This document shows positions 53,850 to 62,520 of a stretch of 64,000 bases of DNA, in pieces. The notes under the pieces were generated by a model. That model was not told the DNA's origin and did no database searches. It worked only from the letters and a program-made list of their open reading frames with translations. This DNA is from Anaerolineae bacterium (GTDB lineage: Bacteria > Chloroflexota > Anaerolineae > Promineifilales > Promineifilaceae): assembly GCA_023382655.1 (NCBI GenBank), contig JAHDWK010000009.1:6190-70189 (forward strand). The letters are read 5' to 3'. The translations under genes were made by a program, and so were the position numbers. How positions within the stretch are numbered: position 1 is the stretch's first letter; each line of letters starts with the position of its first letter.

Positions 53850-55688
53850 ATGAGTGAACTAATTTTAGATGCACCCGAACCGCAAGAAGAAGAAGAGGTG
53901 GTGGGCACGGCCGTGTCCGATGACCCTGTCGCCCGTGCCGCCGCTTTACTCAAAGAACGTTTCCCTGACGCCGTGGCCGATGATCCCCGTGAAGGGTACA
54001 GCGGTGTTGTTGTCCAGGCGGATAAACTGGTTGAAGTAGCCACCGCTCTGCGTGACGATTTTGGTTTTAACTACCTCAGTAGTGTCACCGGCGTTGACCT
54101 GTTCAGCGAGAACAAACTAGAAGCCGTTTATCATACCTACAACCTGGATGAAGGCGGTGACGCCTTGGTGCTGCACGTGCAGGTAGACCGCGACAACCCG
54201 GTCATTCCTTCCCTTGTCCCCGTCTGGCCTGGCGCGGATTTTCAGGAACGGGAAGCGTGGGATTTGATCGGCATTCATTTTGACGGCCATCCCGATCTGC
54301 GCCGCATTCTCACCTGGGACGGTTTTAACGGCCATCCGCTGCGCAAAGATTGGAAAGAGGCTTTTTATGAAGAGGAGAAAAAACCTTTTGGCAGCCGCTG
54401 GCCTGAAGGTAACGTCTTCCGTGCCGAAGAAAAGAACCCTTTTGGCAAAAATGTGCAGTATCCGGCCGGCTGGCAGCCCACCGGCAACGAATACGACGTA
54501 GAAACGGACATGTACCTGCCCGGCGAAACGCATGTGGTAGACCCCGGCACAGGTATCAAAACCGATCAGGTGACGGTCAACATTGGCCCGCAGCATCCTT
54601 CCACACATGGCGTGTTCCGCATGGTGGTGGTGCTGGATGGGGAAACGGTGGTGGATTTGAAGCCGGTGATGGGCTACCTGCACCGTAACCACGAGAAAAT
54701 TGGCGAACGCAACACCTTCATTCAAAACCTCCCCTACACCGACCGGCTGGATTACCTCTCCTCCATGAGCAACAATCACGGCTACGTGCTGGGCGTGGAA
54801 AAGCTGTTTGGCATGGAGGTGACGGAGCGGGCGGAGTGGCTGCGCATTCTCATGGTGGAACTGACCCGGATTTGTAACCATCTGTGGGCGCTGGGCTTCC
54901 TGCTCAATGATTTAGGTGCGCTGCAAACGCCGATGCTCTATTTTTATTTGGAGCGGGAACTGATTTTGGACTTCTTTGAGGCCGCTGCCGGTTCGCGGAT
55001 GATGTGTAACTATATGCGCTTTGGTGGCGTGGCCTATGATTTGCCGGATGACGTGCGCGGCACACCCACCATGCAATTCTTAGAAGAGTTGATTTATGGG
55101 AATATCCCCCGCGTGTTGGATCAAGGCGACCAGTTGATGACGGGTAATGAGATTGTACGTTCACGCTGTATTGGTGTGGGTGTGCTGTCGCGGGAAGACG
55201 CCATTGGCTACAGCACGGCGGGGCCGGTGCTGCGGGCCAGCGGGGTGCAATATGATGTACGCCGCGCCAATCCATATTCGTATTATCCACAGCTCGATTT
55301 TGACATCCCGGTGCGGTTTAACGGGGATGTGATGGATCGGTACGATATTCGCATGGAGGAGATGCGCCAGAGTTTGCGCATTTTGCAGCAGGTGTTGCCG
55401 CACATCAAGGCGACGACCGGACAGAAAATTAACAGTGACAAACCGCAGTATGCGCTGCGGGCGCCACGAGCGGGTGAGGCTTACGGCCGTGTGGAAAACC
55501 CCAAAGGTGAACTCGGCTACTACATCACCGCCCGCCGCCGCGAAGGCAACCCCGACCGCTACCATGTGCGCGCGCCCTCCTTCATCAACCTGACCCCGCT
55601 GGGCAAAATGTGCCAGGGGCATAAGGTGGCGGATATTGTGGTGATTTTGGGCAGTATTGATATTGTGCTTGGCGAAGTAGACCGCTAA
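53850..55688 (+). CDS. nuoCD: NADH-quinone oxidoreductase subunits C and D, fused
   Basis: 612 residues. NuoC domain at about 25-165 ([20 protein letters not shown]), a linker with a repeated [12 protein letters not shown] / [13 protein letters not shown] pattern, then NuoD from about 240 ([56 protein letters not shown]). NuoCD fusion is known in several phyla. Forms the Q-site with NuoB. 20 bp after nuoB, so co-transcribed. Confidence 0.95.
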   Translation: MSELILDAPEPQEEEEVVGTAVSDDPVARAAALLKERFPDAVADDPREGYSGVVVQADKLVEVATALRDDFGFNYLSSVTGVDLFSENKLEAVYHTYNLDEGGDALVLHVQVDRDNPVIPSLVPVWPGADFQEREAWDLIGIHFDGHPDLRRILTWDGFNGHPLRKDWKEAFYEEEKKPFGSRWPEGNVFRAEEKNPFGKNVQYPAGWQPTGNEYDVETDMYLPGETHVVDPGTGIKTDQVTVNIGPQHPSTHGVFRMVVVLDGETVVDLKPVMGYLHRNHEKIGERNTFIQNLPYTDRLDYLSSMSNNHGYVLGVEKLFGMEVTERAEWLRILMVELTRICNHLWALGFLLNDLGALQTPMLYFYLERELILDFFEAAAGSRMMCNYMRFGGVAYDLPDDVRGTPTMQFLEELIYGNIPRVLDQGDQLMTGNEIVRSRCIGVGVLSREDAIGYSTAGPVLRASGVQYDVRRANPYSYYPQLDFDIPVRFNGDVMDRYDIRMEEMRQSLRILQQVLPHIKATTGQKINSDKPQYALRAPRAGEAYGRVENPKGELGYYITARRREGNPDRYHVRAPSFINLTPLGKMCQGHKVADIVVILGSIDIVLGEVDR

Positions 55689-55712
55689 GCGGTCTACTTC
55701 TCTGGAGAAACT

Positions 55713-56405
55713 ATGTACGGAACTGGCATTCTCAAAGGCATGGCTGTGGTCATGAAACATTTTGTTAATTCGTACCTGGATGACTTTTATTGGGCGGCGC
55801 GGGGCGGGCGTTACTACAACGATGCCGCCCTGCAAGTGCGCCAGGGGGTGAAGGGGCGCGGCGTGAAGACGGTCTTTTATCCCGAAGAAAAGCTGGACGT
55901 TCCGGAGCGGTTCCGCTTTGTGCCGTTTCTGATCACGGATGATCCCCCGCCGGGGCAGAAATGGGGCAAAGATTGGTGTACGTCGTGTGGTATTTGCGCC
56001 AAGGTGTGCCCGCCGCAGTGCATCTGGATTGAACGGGGTAAACAGCCCAACGGCCGTCCCAAGCCCGAACCCAACGCCTTCTTCATTGACATTGACATCT
56101 GCATGAACTGTGGCTTTTGTATGGAGTTCTGCCCGTTTGATGCCATCAAACTGGATCACGATTACGAACTCGCCAGCTATAACCGCACCACTGCGCATAT
56201 CCACGACAAAGAGCGGCTGAGCAAACCGTTGAGCTATTGGCGCGAGATTGCCCCCAAGAAAGCGGCGGCCGAAGAAGCGGCGCGCAACTTTGTGGAAGAA
56301 GCCAAAGCCAAGAAGAAGGCCAGACAAGCGGGTGATGGTGAACCCGACCCAACTCTGGCGGACGAACACGCCCGCCAACTCATGTATCGTGGTGACACGT
56401 ATTAG
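55713..56405 (+). CDS. nuoI: NADH-quinone oxidoreductase subunit I (two 4Fe-4S ferredoxin)
   Basis: 230 residues with two CxxCxxCxxxCP motifs: Cys89, 92, 95, 99 and Cys130, 133, 136, 140, binding N6a and N6b. An amphipathic N-terminus (ILKGMAVVMKHFVNSYL) and a Lys/Ala-rich C-terminal tail of about 60 residues extend it beyond the usual 160-180. Last gene of the nuoB-CD-I set; an intrinsic terminator follows. Confidence 0.92.
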   Translation: MYGTGILKGMAVVMKHFVNSYLDDFYWAARGGRYYNDAALQVRQGVKGRGVKTVFYPEEKLDVPERFRFVPFLITDDPPPGQKWGKDWCTSCGICAKVCPPQCIWIERGKQPNGRPKPEPNAFFIDIDICMNCGFCMEFCPFDAIKLDHDYELASYNRTTAHIHDKERLSKPLSYWREIAPKKAAAEEAARNFVEEAKAKKKARQAGDGEPDPTLADEHARQLMYRGDTY

Positions 56406-56448
56406 CCATCAACTCATCTCCGCCCAAATTTAGTTTTAATGGTTATAA

Positions 56449-56485
56449 TTGCGTATGGCTTTGCGGCCATGCGCAATTTGTTTTT
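56449..56485 (+). terminator. Intrinsic terminator after nuoI
   Basis: TTGCGTATGGC, loop, GCCATGCGCAA (one G-U pair), then TTTGTTTTT. Confidence 0.75.
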
Positions 56486-56491
56486 AGAGAT

Positions 56492-56522
56492 CCTAAGGGT
56501 TTCAGAAAACCCTTAGGGTCTA
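56492..56522. repeat. CCTAAGGGTTT hairpin (family K, copy 2)
   Basis: GATCCTAAGGGTTTC then AGAAAACCCTTAGGGTC. It lies 12 bp before the mrp ATG and leaves no ribosome site. Confidence 0.92.
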
Positions 56523-56534
56523 AAGAGTTAATCT

Positions 56535-57602
56535 ATGTTTGGAAACAAAAACAACCAGATTACACCCGAAGCGGTACAAGCCGCTTTATCTACCGTGATA
56601 GAACCAGAGTTACACCGGGACTTAGTCTCGCTCAATATGATTCGGAATTTGCAGGTCAACGGCCGTGACATCTCCTTCACCATCATGCTCACCACCCCGG
56701 CCTGCCCGCTCAAAGGCAAGATGGAAGCGGACGCGCGGGCGGCGCTGGCGAAACTGCCGGATGTCGGCAAGATCACCATTAACTGGGACGCCAATGTGCC
56801 TACCAGCGCCCGCCAGAATCGGGAACTGGGCCAGAATTTCCGCAATGTTATTGCCGTTTCCAGTGGCAAAGGTGGCGTAGGTAAATCCACCATCGCCGTC
56901 AATTTAGCCATTGCCCTGGCTGAAGAAGGGGCGCGGGTGGGGCTGCTGGACGCCGACATTCTCGGCCCCAATGTGCCCATGATGATGGGCGTCAATCAAC
57001 TGCCGCCGGTCAAAGATCGCCAAATGGTCCCCGCGGAAAGGTATGGGGTGCGTTTCATTTCTATGGCTTTCCTGGTGCGGCCCGACCAGCCGCTTATCTG
57101 GCGCGGCCCGATGCTGCATAGCGCCATCAACCAGCTTTTGACTGATGTGGCCTGGGGTGAATTGGATTACTTGATTGTAGACTTGCCGCCGGGCACGGGT
57201 GACGCCCAATTAACGTTGGCGCAGATATTACCCCCGACCGGGGTGATCATCGTGACGCAGCCGATGCAGGTAGCGGCGGCCGATGCGCTGCGGGGCATGA
57301 AGATGTTTGAGAAGCTGGATGTGCCCACGATTGGCATTGTGGAGAATATGAGCGGCGAGATTTTTGGCACCGGCGCGGGTGAACAACTGGCGGCGGCGTA
57401 TGATGTGGAATTTCTCGGTTCGGTGCCGATGGATGCTAATATCCGCATTGGCGGCGACAGCGGGCAGCCGGTGGTGGTGGCATATCCTGATTCGCCGGCT
57501 GCCTTTGCCCTGCGCCAGATTGCGCGCACGGTGGCGGCACGGATTAGTGTGTTGTCGCTGGTGAATCAGGCGAATTTTATCCCGATTCAGATGGTAGGTT
57601 GA
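56535..57602 (+). CDS. mrp: Mrp/ApbC-type Fe-S carrier ATPase
   Basis: 355 residues. N-terminal MIP18/DUF59 domain at about 8-85 with TTPACPLKGKM, then a deviant Walker A SGKGGVGKST at 110-119 and a MinD-like fold (DADILGPNVPMMMG, VDLPPGTGDAQLT). The CxxC expected after VENMS is missing: the text runs VENMSGEIFGTGAGEQL. Such CxxC-free forms exist, and the sole conserved cysteine would be Cys57 of the DUF59 domain. Beside nuo genes it could assemble complex I clusters, as mitochondrial Ind1 does. Confidence 0.9.
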   Translation: MFGNKNNQITPEAVQAALSTVIEPELHRDLVSLNMIRNLQVNGRDISFTIMLTTPACPLKGKMEADARAALAKLPDVGKITINWDANVPTSARQNRELGQNFRNVIAVSSGKGGVGKSTIAVNLAIALAEEGARVGLLDADILGPNVPMMMGVNQLPPVKDRQMVPAERYGVRFISMAFLVRPDQPLIWRGPMLHSAINQLLTDVAWGELDYLIVDLPPGTGDAQLTLAQILPPTGVIIVTQPMQVAAADALRGMKMFEKLDVPTIGIVENMSGEIFGTGAGEQLAAAYDVEFLGSVPMDANIRIGGDSGQPVVVAYPDSPAAFALRQIARTVAARISVLSLVNQANFIPIQMVG

Positions 57603-57610
57603 AATAATGG

Positions 57611-57651
57611 GTTCGTAGTAGGCGATTTATCGCCTACTACGAACTATTTTT
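57611..57651 (+). terminator. Family I palindrome acting as a terminator after mrp
   Basis: GTTCGTAGTAGGCGAT TT ATCGCCTACTACGAAC, a 16-bp perfect stem, followed by TATTTTT. Fourth copy of the family and the only one with a T-run. Confidence 0.75.
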
Positions 57652-57666
57652 AAGAGAGCTAAACGT

Positions 57667-58623
57667 ATGACAACGGTGATTCAAGAGAAGACTCCTTTTG
57701 TGGGGATTCGTTTTCAGAAGTTGGGTAAGTTGTACCATTTTAAGGTGGGGGCGCAGCATGATGTGGCTACGGGCGATTATGTGTTGGTAGAGACCAAACG
57801 TGGTCGCCAGTTGGGGCAGATTATGACCTTTGTAGCCCCGGAGCAGGCGCACAAACAAAAGGGGATGCGCGCCATTGAGCGGAAAGCGACACCGCGTGAT
57901 CTGGTGATGAAGCAGTTGTGGGAGTCTAAGGAGTTGGACGCACTGATTACGTGCCGGGAGAAGGCGGCCGAACTCAATTACAGTGATGCGAAGTTTGTGA
58001 AGGCGGAGTACAGCTTTGATGGCTCGTGGTTGACCATTCACTACACCACCGAGAACAAGAAGCTGGAGATTAGACCGCTGCAAAATGCGATGTCTAAGGC
58101 GTTTCGGGCGCGGATTGAGATGCGGCTGATTGGGCCCCGGGATGTGGCCAAGATTATGGGGGGATATGGGGCGTGTGGTGGACCGCGCTGCTGCTCGACG
58201 TTTTTGACGGAGTTTAGCCCGGTCTCGATTCGCATGGCGAAGGAGCAGGGGATTTCGCTGAGTCCGCAGGAGATTACGGGGATGTGCGGCCGTTTGCGCT
58301 GCTGTCTGGTGTATGAGTATGAGCAGTATGTAGAGGCGAAAAAGACGCTGCCGAAGTTGGGCAAACGGATTGGCACGCCGCGCGGCGAGGGCCGGGTGCG
58401 GGATGTGCGGGTGCTGCGGGATTCGGTGGTGGTGGATATTGAAGGGGAGTGGGTGGAGTTTTTCCGCCATGAATTGGAGCCGCTGGATGAATTGGAGGCG
58501 CTGCAAAAGAAGGCGGAGGCGGGCTGCTCGAAGCATGAGGGTGGGGGCTGTGATTGTGGGGCGAAGGGGGCGACTAACGGCGGTGAGGTGGATACGGATG
58601 GAGGTGGTGAGGCGTTAGAGTGA
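57667..58623 (+). CDS. ricT: PSP1-domain protein (RicT/YaaT-like)
   Basis: 318 residues. PSP1 core at about 10-240: VGIRFQKLGKLYHF, GRQLGQIM, then the two cysteine-rich sites YGACGGPRCCSTF and GMCGRLRCCLVYE that bind an Fe-S cluster in Bacillus RicT. RicT, RicA and RicF support mRNA processing; here RicA and RicF are absent. The C-terminal 50 residues (CSKHEGGGCDCGAKGA) have further cysteines and look disordered. Co-directional with mrp. Confidence 0.88.
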   Translation: MTTVIQEKTPFVGIRFQKLGKLYHFKVGAQHDVATGDYVLVETKRGRQLGQIMTFVAPEQAHKQKGMRAIERKATPRDLVMKQLWESKELDALITCREKAAELNYSDAKFVKAEYSFDGSWLTIHYTTENKKLEIRPLQNAMSKAFRARIEMRLIGPRDVAKIMGGYGACGGPRCCSTFLTEFSPVSIRMAKEQGISLSPQEITGMCGRLRCCLVYEYEQYVEAKKTLPKLGKRIGTPRGEGRVRDVRVLRDSVVVDIEGEWVEFFRHELEPLDELEALQKKAEAGCSKHEGGGCDCGAKGATNGGEVDTDGGGEALE

Positions 58624-58708
58624 CAGGGTGAAGGGGTGACAAGGTGAATGGTAGTGCGATTCCTTCATAATTCATCCTTCATAATTCCTAATTTCAGGGG
58701 TGACAAGG
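58621..58708. repeat. Families G and H repeats
   Basis: GTGAAGGGGTGACAAGGTGA at 58626-58645, CATAATTCATCCTTCATAAT in the middle, and AGGGGTGACAAGGTG at 58696-58710. The last copy supplies the ribosome site and GTG start of the next gene. Confidence 0.85.
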
Positions 58709-59310
58709 TGAAAAACGGCCGTGACGAAGCATGGGCAACGGTGTGTGAGTTTGTGCAAGATGGGGGGCTGCGGCGGCATATGCTGGCGGTGAGCGTGGCG
58801 ATGCGCTGGTATGCGGATTTGTTGGGGGCGGATGCGGAGTTGTGGGAAGTGGTGGGGCTGTTGCATGATTTTGATTGGGAGATTCACCCGGATTTGCACC
58901 GGCATCCGCTGGCGGGCGCGCCGATTTTGCGGGAGCGGGGGTGGGATGAGACGGTTGTGCGGCCGATTTTGAGCCATAACACGGAGGCTACGGCCGTTGA
59001 ACGAGAACTACCCATTGATTTTGCCTTGTTGGCCTGTGATGAGATTACGGGTTTGGTGATTGCGGCCACGTTGGTACGGCCGTCGCGCAATATCCACGAC
59101 CTGGAACTGAAATCGGTGCGCAATAAGTGGAAGGACAAACGCTTTGCCGCCGGGGTGGACCGGGCGCATGTGGTGGCGGTGACGGATGATTTTAGCCGGG
59201 CTTGTTTTGACGGCCGTCTGGAACTCTGGCCGCACATTGGCAACGTCCTGACGGCGATGCAGGGGGCGGCGGAGGTGTTGGAGTTGGACGGCCGTTTGGC
59301 GAGTTACTGA
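58708..59310 (+). CDS. HD-domain phosphohydrolase-like protein
   Basis: 200 residues from GTG 58708, which has AGGGGT six bases upstream; the longer frame from 58648 begins in repeat DNA. HD motif HMLAVSVAMRWYADLLG...GLLHDFDWEIHPDLH with a later ILSHN, as in small HDIG-type proteins of unknown substrate. The 3' end (HIGNVLTAMQGAAEVLELDG) is duplicated at 60312-60408 beyond the vapBC-like pair. Confidence 0.83.
   Translation: MKNGRDEAWATVCEFVQDGGLRRHMLAVSVAMRWYADLLGADAELWEVVGLLHDFDWEIHPDLHRHPLAGAPILRERGWDETVVRPILSHNTEATAVERELPIDFALLACDEITGLVIAATLVRPSRNIHDLELKSVRNKWKDKRFAAGVDRAHVVAVTDDFSRACFDGRLELWPHIGNVLTAMQGAAEVLELDGRLASY
59210..59300 (+). repeat. 91-bp direct repeat, left copy (3' end of HD gene)
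   Basis: From ACGGCCGTCTGGAACTC to GGACGGCCGTTTGGC. Seven differences from the right copy at 60312-60402, counted by eye, so about 92 per cent identical. Confidence 0.85.
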
Positions 59311-59368
59311 TTTGTTTTAGTGGCTGGTACGTGTGAGATAGAAGCGTACTGGTCAAAGGAGACAGATA

Positions 59369-59614
59369 ATGGACGAAAAAGATTCAAGCCAACCGCAACC
59401 GGTGAGCAGTATGCAATTCTTCGGGGGGCAGCGTGATCTTCTGGGGCCTTCGATAGTTGCTCAGGCGGTCCGGCAGGCGGTTATGCACTGCTGGATGATG
59501 TTGCCCAAAGACCAGAAAACCCCGGAGAATGTGGAAGCCCAACTGACGCGCCTGATGAAGCGGGCGATTGAGGACATGAAAGAGGATGCAACTGCTTTTG
59601 GTTTCACATCATAG
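59369..59614 (+). CDS. Small hypothetical protein
   Basis: 81 residues, MDEKDSSQPQPVSSMQFFGG then a helical part (QAVRQAVMHCWMMLPKDQKT, EAQLTRLMKRAIEDMKED). AAGGAGAC ribosome site 7 bp upstream. Soluble and probably helical; family not recognised. It lies between the HD gene and vapBC within the presumed insert. Confidence 0.65.
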   Translation: MDEKDSSQPQPVSSMQFFGGQRDLLGPSIVAQAVRQAVMHCWMMLPKDQKTPENVEAQLTRLMKRAIEDMKEDATAFGFTS

Positions 59615-59668
59615 GGGAGGAGAAACTTCGTGGTAGAATAGGCAAAGGTTGTTTAAGGAGATACAGAA

Positions 59669-59899
59669 ATGGTAGCAGATGCTGATGTTTTGGACGATAT
59701 TCTCAAGCAAGTGAATCAGCTTTCACCAGACTCTCGCTTGCGCCTTATTCAACGAGTGACAGCCACCCTCATACCTTACCCGGTGCAAGACTCAAAACCT
59801 CTGCAATTTGGCAAATACAAGGGGAATCGCATGTCATCCTTAGAAGATTTTGCTATTGCTGAATGGCATCCCACAGAAAACGAACTCAATGGCGAATAA
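59669..59899 (+). CDS. VapB-like antitoxin
   Basis: 76 residues. It contains SPDSRLRLIQRVTATLI and a C-terminal half LQFGKYKGNRMSSLEDFAIA followed by EWHPTENELNGE, the layout of short antitoxins that pair with PIN toxins (N-terminal dimer part, C-terminal toxin-neutralising tail). AAGGAGAT ribosome site. Its last 11 bases overlap the toxin gene. Confidence 0.75.
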   Translation: MVADADVLDDILKQVNQLSPDSRLRLIQRVTATLIPYPVQDSKPLQFGKYKGNRMSSLEDFAIAEWHPTENELNGE

Positions 59900-60299
59900 A
59901 CTCATTTTGGATACCCATGCGCTGGTCTGGTATCTGGAAGGTAATCCTAAACTGGGCGCTCAGGCCAAGATCAGAATGGGAGTGGCGGACAGTCTCATGG
60001 TCTTGCCACTTATTGCTCTGGCAGAAGCAGCATTTCTCATTGAGCGTGGGCGTATTGGCATTCCCACTATAAAAGAGTTGCTGACTGATGTACACAACGA
60101 TAAACGAATTGAGATTTTCCCTCTCACGTGGGATGTTTTTGAACGGAGTCTCACGCCAGAAGGGTTGCAGATTCCCGAATTACATGATCGTTTTATTGTC
60201 AGCACGGGTTTGCATCTTCGGGATTTAGGTGATTCTGTTGAGATCATCACCAAAGACCGAACCATCACACAGGTCGGTATTTTACCGGTGATTTGGTGA
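59889..60299 (+). CDS. VapC-like PIN-domain toxin (RNase)
   Basis: 136 residues from MANKLILDTHALVWYLEGNP. The PIN acidic residues are Asp8 (LDTHALVWYL), Glu46 (IALAEAAFL), Asp100 (ELHDRFIVSTGLHL) and the Asp of TKDRTI. Predicted metal-dependent RNase, controlled by the overlapping antitoxin. AT content is higher than in neighbouring genes, suggesting acquisition. Confidence 0.88.
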   Translation: MANKLILDTHALVWYLEGNPKLGAQAKIRMGVADSLMVLPLIALAEAAFLIERGRIGIPTIKELLTDVHNDKRIEIFPLTWDVFERSLTPEGLQIPELHDRFIVSTGLHLRDLGDSVEIITKDRTITQVGILPVIW

Positions 60300-60311
60300 T
60301 TGTAGAGGTTC

Positions 60312-60408
60312 ACGGCCGTCCCCAACTCTCGCAGCACATTGGCAACGTCCTCACGGCGATGCAGGAGGCGGCGGAGGTGTTGGAGTTGGACGGCCGTTTG
60401 GCATCTTG
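60312..60408 (+). pseudogene. Duplicated 3' end of the HD-domain gene
   Basis: In-frame reading HGRPQLSQHIGNVLTAMQEA and AEVLELDGRLAS, then stop. It repeats the C-terminus of the HD protein at 59210-59310 and includes the right copy of the 91-bp direct repeat (60312-60402). No start codon of its own. Confidence 0.85.
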
Positions 60409-60491
60409 ATAAGTTGTCAGGCGGCTGATAGAGGCAAGATCCGTTTCGCTTGCCGATATAAAGAATTGGGATTTTGGACAATCATAATCAT

Positions 60492-60848
60492 ATGCACTTA
60501 TTGGTATCTATCATTGATTGGGAATATCCCCCCACAAAGGAAGAAATTCAACCGACAGTCTGGAATATGCAAGATCAAAATCATGTGATGGGCATCGTCC
60601 TGTCATACGGAAATGGTGTTATTCTGGAGTTACGAGCCGAAGGAGAAAATGAAGAGGCAATTGAATTCTTGCGCAGAATCGCGCTTAGCACAGGACAGAG
60701 TATAAAGATCGAATTGTCCTCAGAAGAAAAACAAAACTTGTGGTTATACCATGAGGGAGACGAATGCTATCGGCAACCGATGAGGGAAGGCGGATATACT
60801 TTTATAAACCCCGAACCTCAACCAAAGAAATTTGCTGAAAGCACTTAA
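60492..60848 (+). CDS. Small hypothetical protein, AT-rich
   Basis: 118 residues from ATG 60492 (frame open from TTG 60474). MHLLVSIIDWEYPPTKEEIQ, then LSYGNGVILELRAEGENEEA and IKIELSSEEKQNLWLYHEGD. Alpha/beta, acidic, no known motif. More AT-rich than flanking genes and free of ACGGCCGT, like the 26620-26919 gene. No convincing ribosome site. Confidence 0.55.
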   Translation: MHLLVSIIDWEYPPTKEEIQPTVWNMQDQNHVMGIVLSYGNGVILELRAEGENEEAIEFLRRIALSTGQSIKIELSSEEKQNLWLYHEGDECYRQPMREGGYTFINPEPQPKKFAEST

Positions 60849-61244
60849 TAGCAAATCCCAATTTAGCGCTTCTCTCTATCACAGACATCATTATTTCATC
60901 TTATTCTCTGTTTGCTTCCGTTTTCTCTCCGCCATCATCACGGCCGTCCCCCCACAAAACCCCCTCTCATCCCCCACACCCCCATCATCCCGCACCAAAC
61001 CCCCACAGCATTATCAATTCCCCGATCACTGTGTATAAGATCATCGCCGCCAGACCGGCAGGAGACACGGCACAATAAACATGGCAGACGCATAGGTTGG
61101 CGTTATAATGTCGTAGAGAGTCTCTAAAACGACTATTTAAGGAGGTCATTCCCGCGAAAGCGAGAATCCATAAAAGTGGATGCCCACCTACGCGGGCATG
61201 ACAATGACAGGCAATGGCCAAAACCCTCATGTTGCGGAAACATC
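60849..61244. other. Intergenic region with a cross-phylum hairpin repeat
   Basis: 396 bp without a gene. Contains a pyrimidine-rich stretch (60945-61010), a TATAAT at 61104-61109, TAGAGAGTCTCTA near 61112-61125, and the 61145-61202 hairpin. Confidence 0.6.
61145..61202. repeat. GTCATTCCCGCGAAAGCG hairpin element
   Basis: GTCATTCCCGCGAAAGCGAG...ATCCA followed by TGGATGCCCACCTACGCGGG...CATGAC. Sequences of this form are common intergenic palindromes in proteobacteria and others. Lies 43 bp before moeA. Confidence 0.85.
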
Positions 61245-62489
61245 ATGACAAATATTGAAAATCTGACAGTTCAGGAAGCATTAACGGCCGTCCTCGCCCC
61301 CCTCACCATCCTCCCCCCCGAACAAGTGGCCCTGCCGGATGCACTCGGCCGCGTCCTGGCCGCGCCCATCACCGCGCAGGACAGTCTGCCCCCCTTTGCC
61401 AACTCCTCAATGGACGGTTACGCCTTCATCGCCGCCGATCTCGTCGGCGCAACCGCTGACCGCCCCGCCACCCTGCAAGTCATCGGCGACATTGCCGCCG
61501 GGTCTGCGCCCACCATCCACATCACACGCGGCACGGCCGTGCGCATTATGACCGGCGCCCCCATCCCCCCCGGCGCAGACGCCGTCATCCCCGTGGAAGA
61601 CACCAACGAAAACTGGCGGGACAAGGCACGGCCGTTGCCCGCCGCCATCCAGATCAACCGCCCCGTCAACCCCGGCGACTACATCCGCCCCCCCGGTGGT
61701 GACATCCAGGCCGGGCAAACCGTTCTCCACGCCGGGCACATCATCCGGCCACAGGAAATTGGTCTGCTGGCGGCATTGGGCATCGCGGAACTGTTGGTTG
61801 TGCGACGGCCGTTGGTCGGCATCCTGGCCACCGGCGACGAACTCATCCCCATCACCCAACCCCTGCAACCGGGCAAAATCCGCAACAGCAACGGCTACGC
61901 CCAGGCCGCCCAGGTCGCCGCATTGGGGGCCATCCCCTTGTCCCTCGGCATCGCCCGCGACAGCGAAGCCGACGTACGCGCCAAACTACAAACCGGGCTG
62001 GATGCCGGTGTAGACTTGTTCATCAGTTCCGCCGGCGTCTCCGTCGGCGCCTACGATGTGGTCAAGGCCGTGCTGGAAGCCGAAGGCAACATCGGCTTCT
62101 GGCGGGTACGGATGCGCCCCGGCAAACCATTAGCCTACGGTTCATACAAAGGCGTGCCCTACATCGGACTGCCCGGCAATCCCGTTTCCGCCATGGTCTC
62201 CTTTGAACGCTTCGCCCGCGCCGCCATCCTGAAAATGGCCGGGCACACCCAACTGGAACGGCCGCAGGTGTTGGCTGAGTTGCAAGAGGAGATGGAGTCG
62301 GACGGCCGTGAAAGTTACATCCGCGCCATCGTTACCAAACGCGGCAACGTCACCATCGCCACCCCCACCGGCAGCCAGGATTCCCACATGCTCACCTCCC
62401 TCGTCAAAGCCAACGCCCTGCTCATCATCCCCGAAGGTATGCGCCACGTTCCGGCCGGCCACATCCTCACCGCCTGGATGCTCGAATAA
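61245..62489 (+). CDS. moeA: Molybdopterin molybdenumtransferase
   Basis: 414 residues. MoeA inserts molybdate into adenylated molybdopterin. Domains I-IV can be followed: VQEALTAVLAPL, PPFANSSMDGYAFIAADLVG, GTAVRIMTGAPIPPGADAVI, the MoCF-like fold with ISSAGVSVGAYDVVKAVL and MRPGKPLAYGSYKGVPYIGL, then PGNPVSAMVSFERF and the C-terminal beta barrel. Start at 61245 fits the family length; the longer frame runs through the hairpin repeat. No other molybdenum cofactor gene in the window. Confidence 0.95.
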   Translation: MTNIENLTVQEALTAVLAPLTILPPEQVALPDALGRVLAAPITAQDSLPPFANSSMDGYAFIAADLVGATADRPATLQVIGDIAAGSAPTIHITRGTAVRIMTGAPIPPGADAVIPVEDTNENWRDKARPLPAAIQINRPVNPGDYIRPPGGDIQAGQTVLHAGHIIRPQEIGLLAALGIAELLVVRRPLVGILATGDELIPITQPLQPGKIRNSNGYAQAAQVAALGAIPLSLGIARDSEADVRAKLQTGLDAGVDLFISSAGVSVGAYDVVKAVLEAEGNIGFWRVRMRPGKPLAYGSYKGVPYIGLPGNPVSAMVSFERFARAAILKMAGHTQLERPQVLAELQEEMESDGRESYIRAIVTKRGNVTIATPTGSQDSHMLTSLVKANALLIIPEGMRHVPAGHILTAWMLE

Positions 62490-62519
62490 AAAAAGCCCCT
62501 GTTCAGGGGCTTTTTTTAT
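62488..62519. terminator. Bidirectional intrinsic terminator
   Basis: AAAAAAAGCCCCTG TT CAGGGGCTTTTTTT between convergent moeA and the S1-domain gene. Confidence 0.95.
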
Positions 62520-62520
62520 T

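Noticed and set aside
55161..56378. 405-codon open frame on the minus strand opposite nuoCD/nuoI
   Set aside because: Antisense shadow of well-supported nuo genes; its translation is His/Arg-rich without motifs. The same applies to long antisense frames at 1508-2260, 17124-18251 and 25212-26108.
59210..60408. Integrative element with attachment sites
   Set aside because: The direct repeats fit, but there is no integrase or tRNA target, so simple duplication cannot be excluded; reported as a duplication only.
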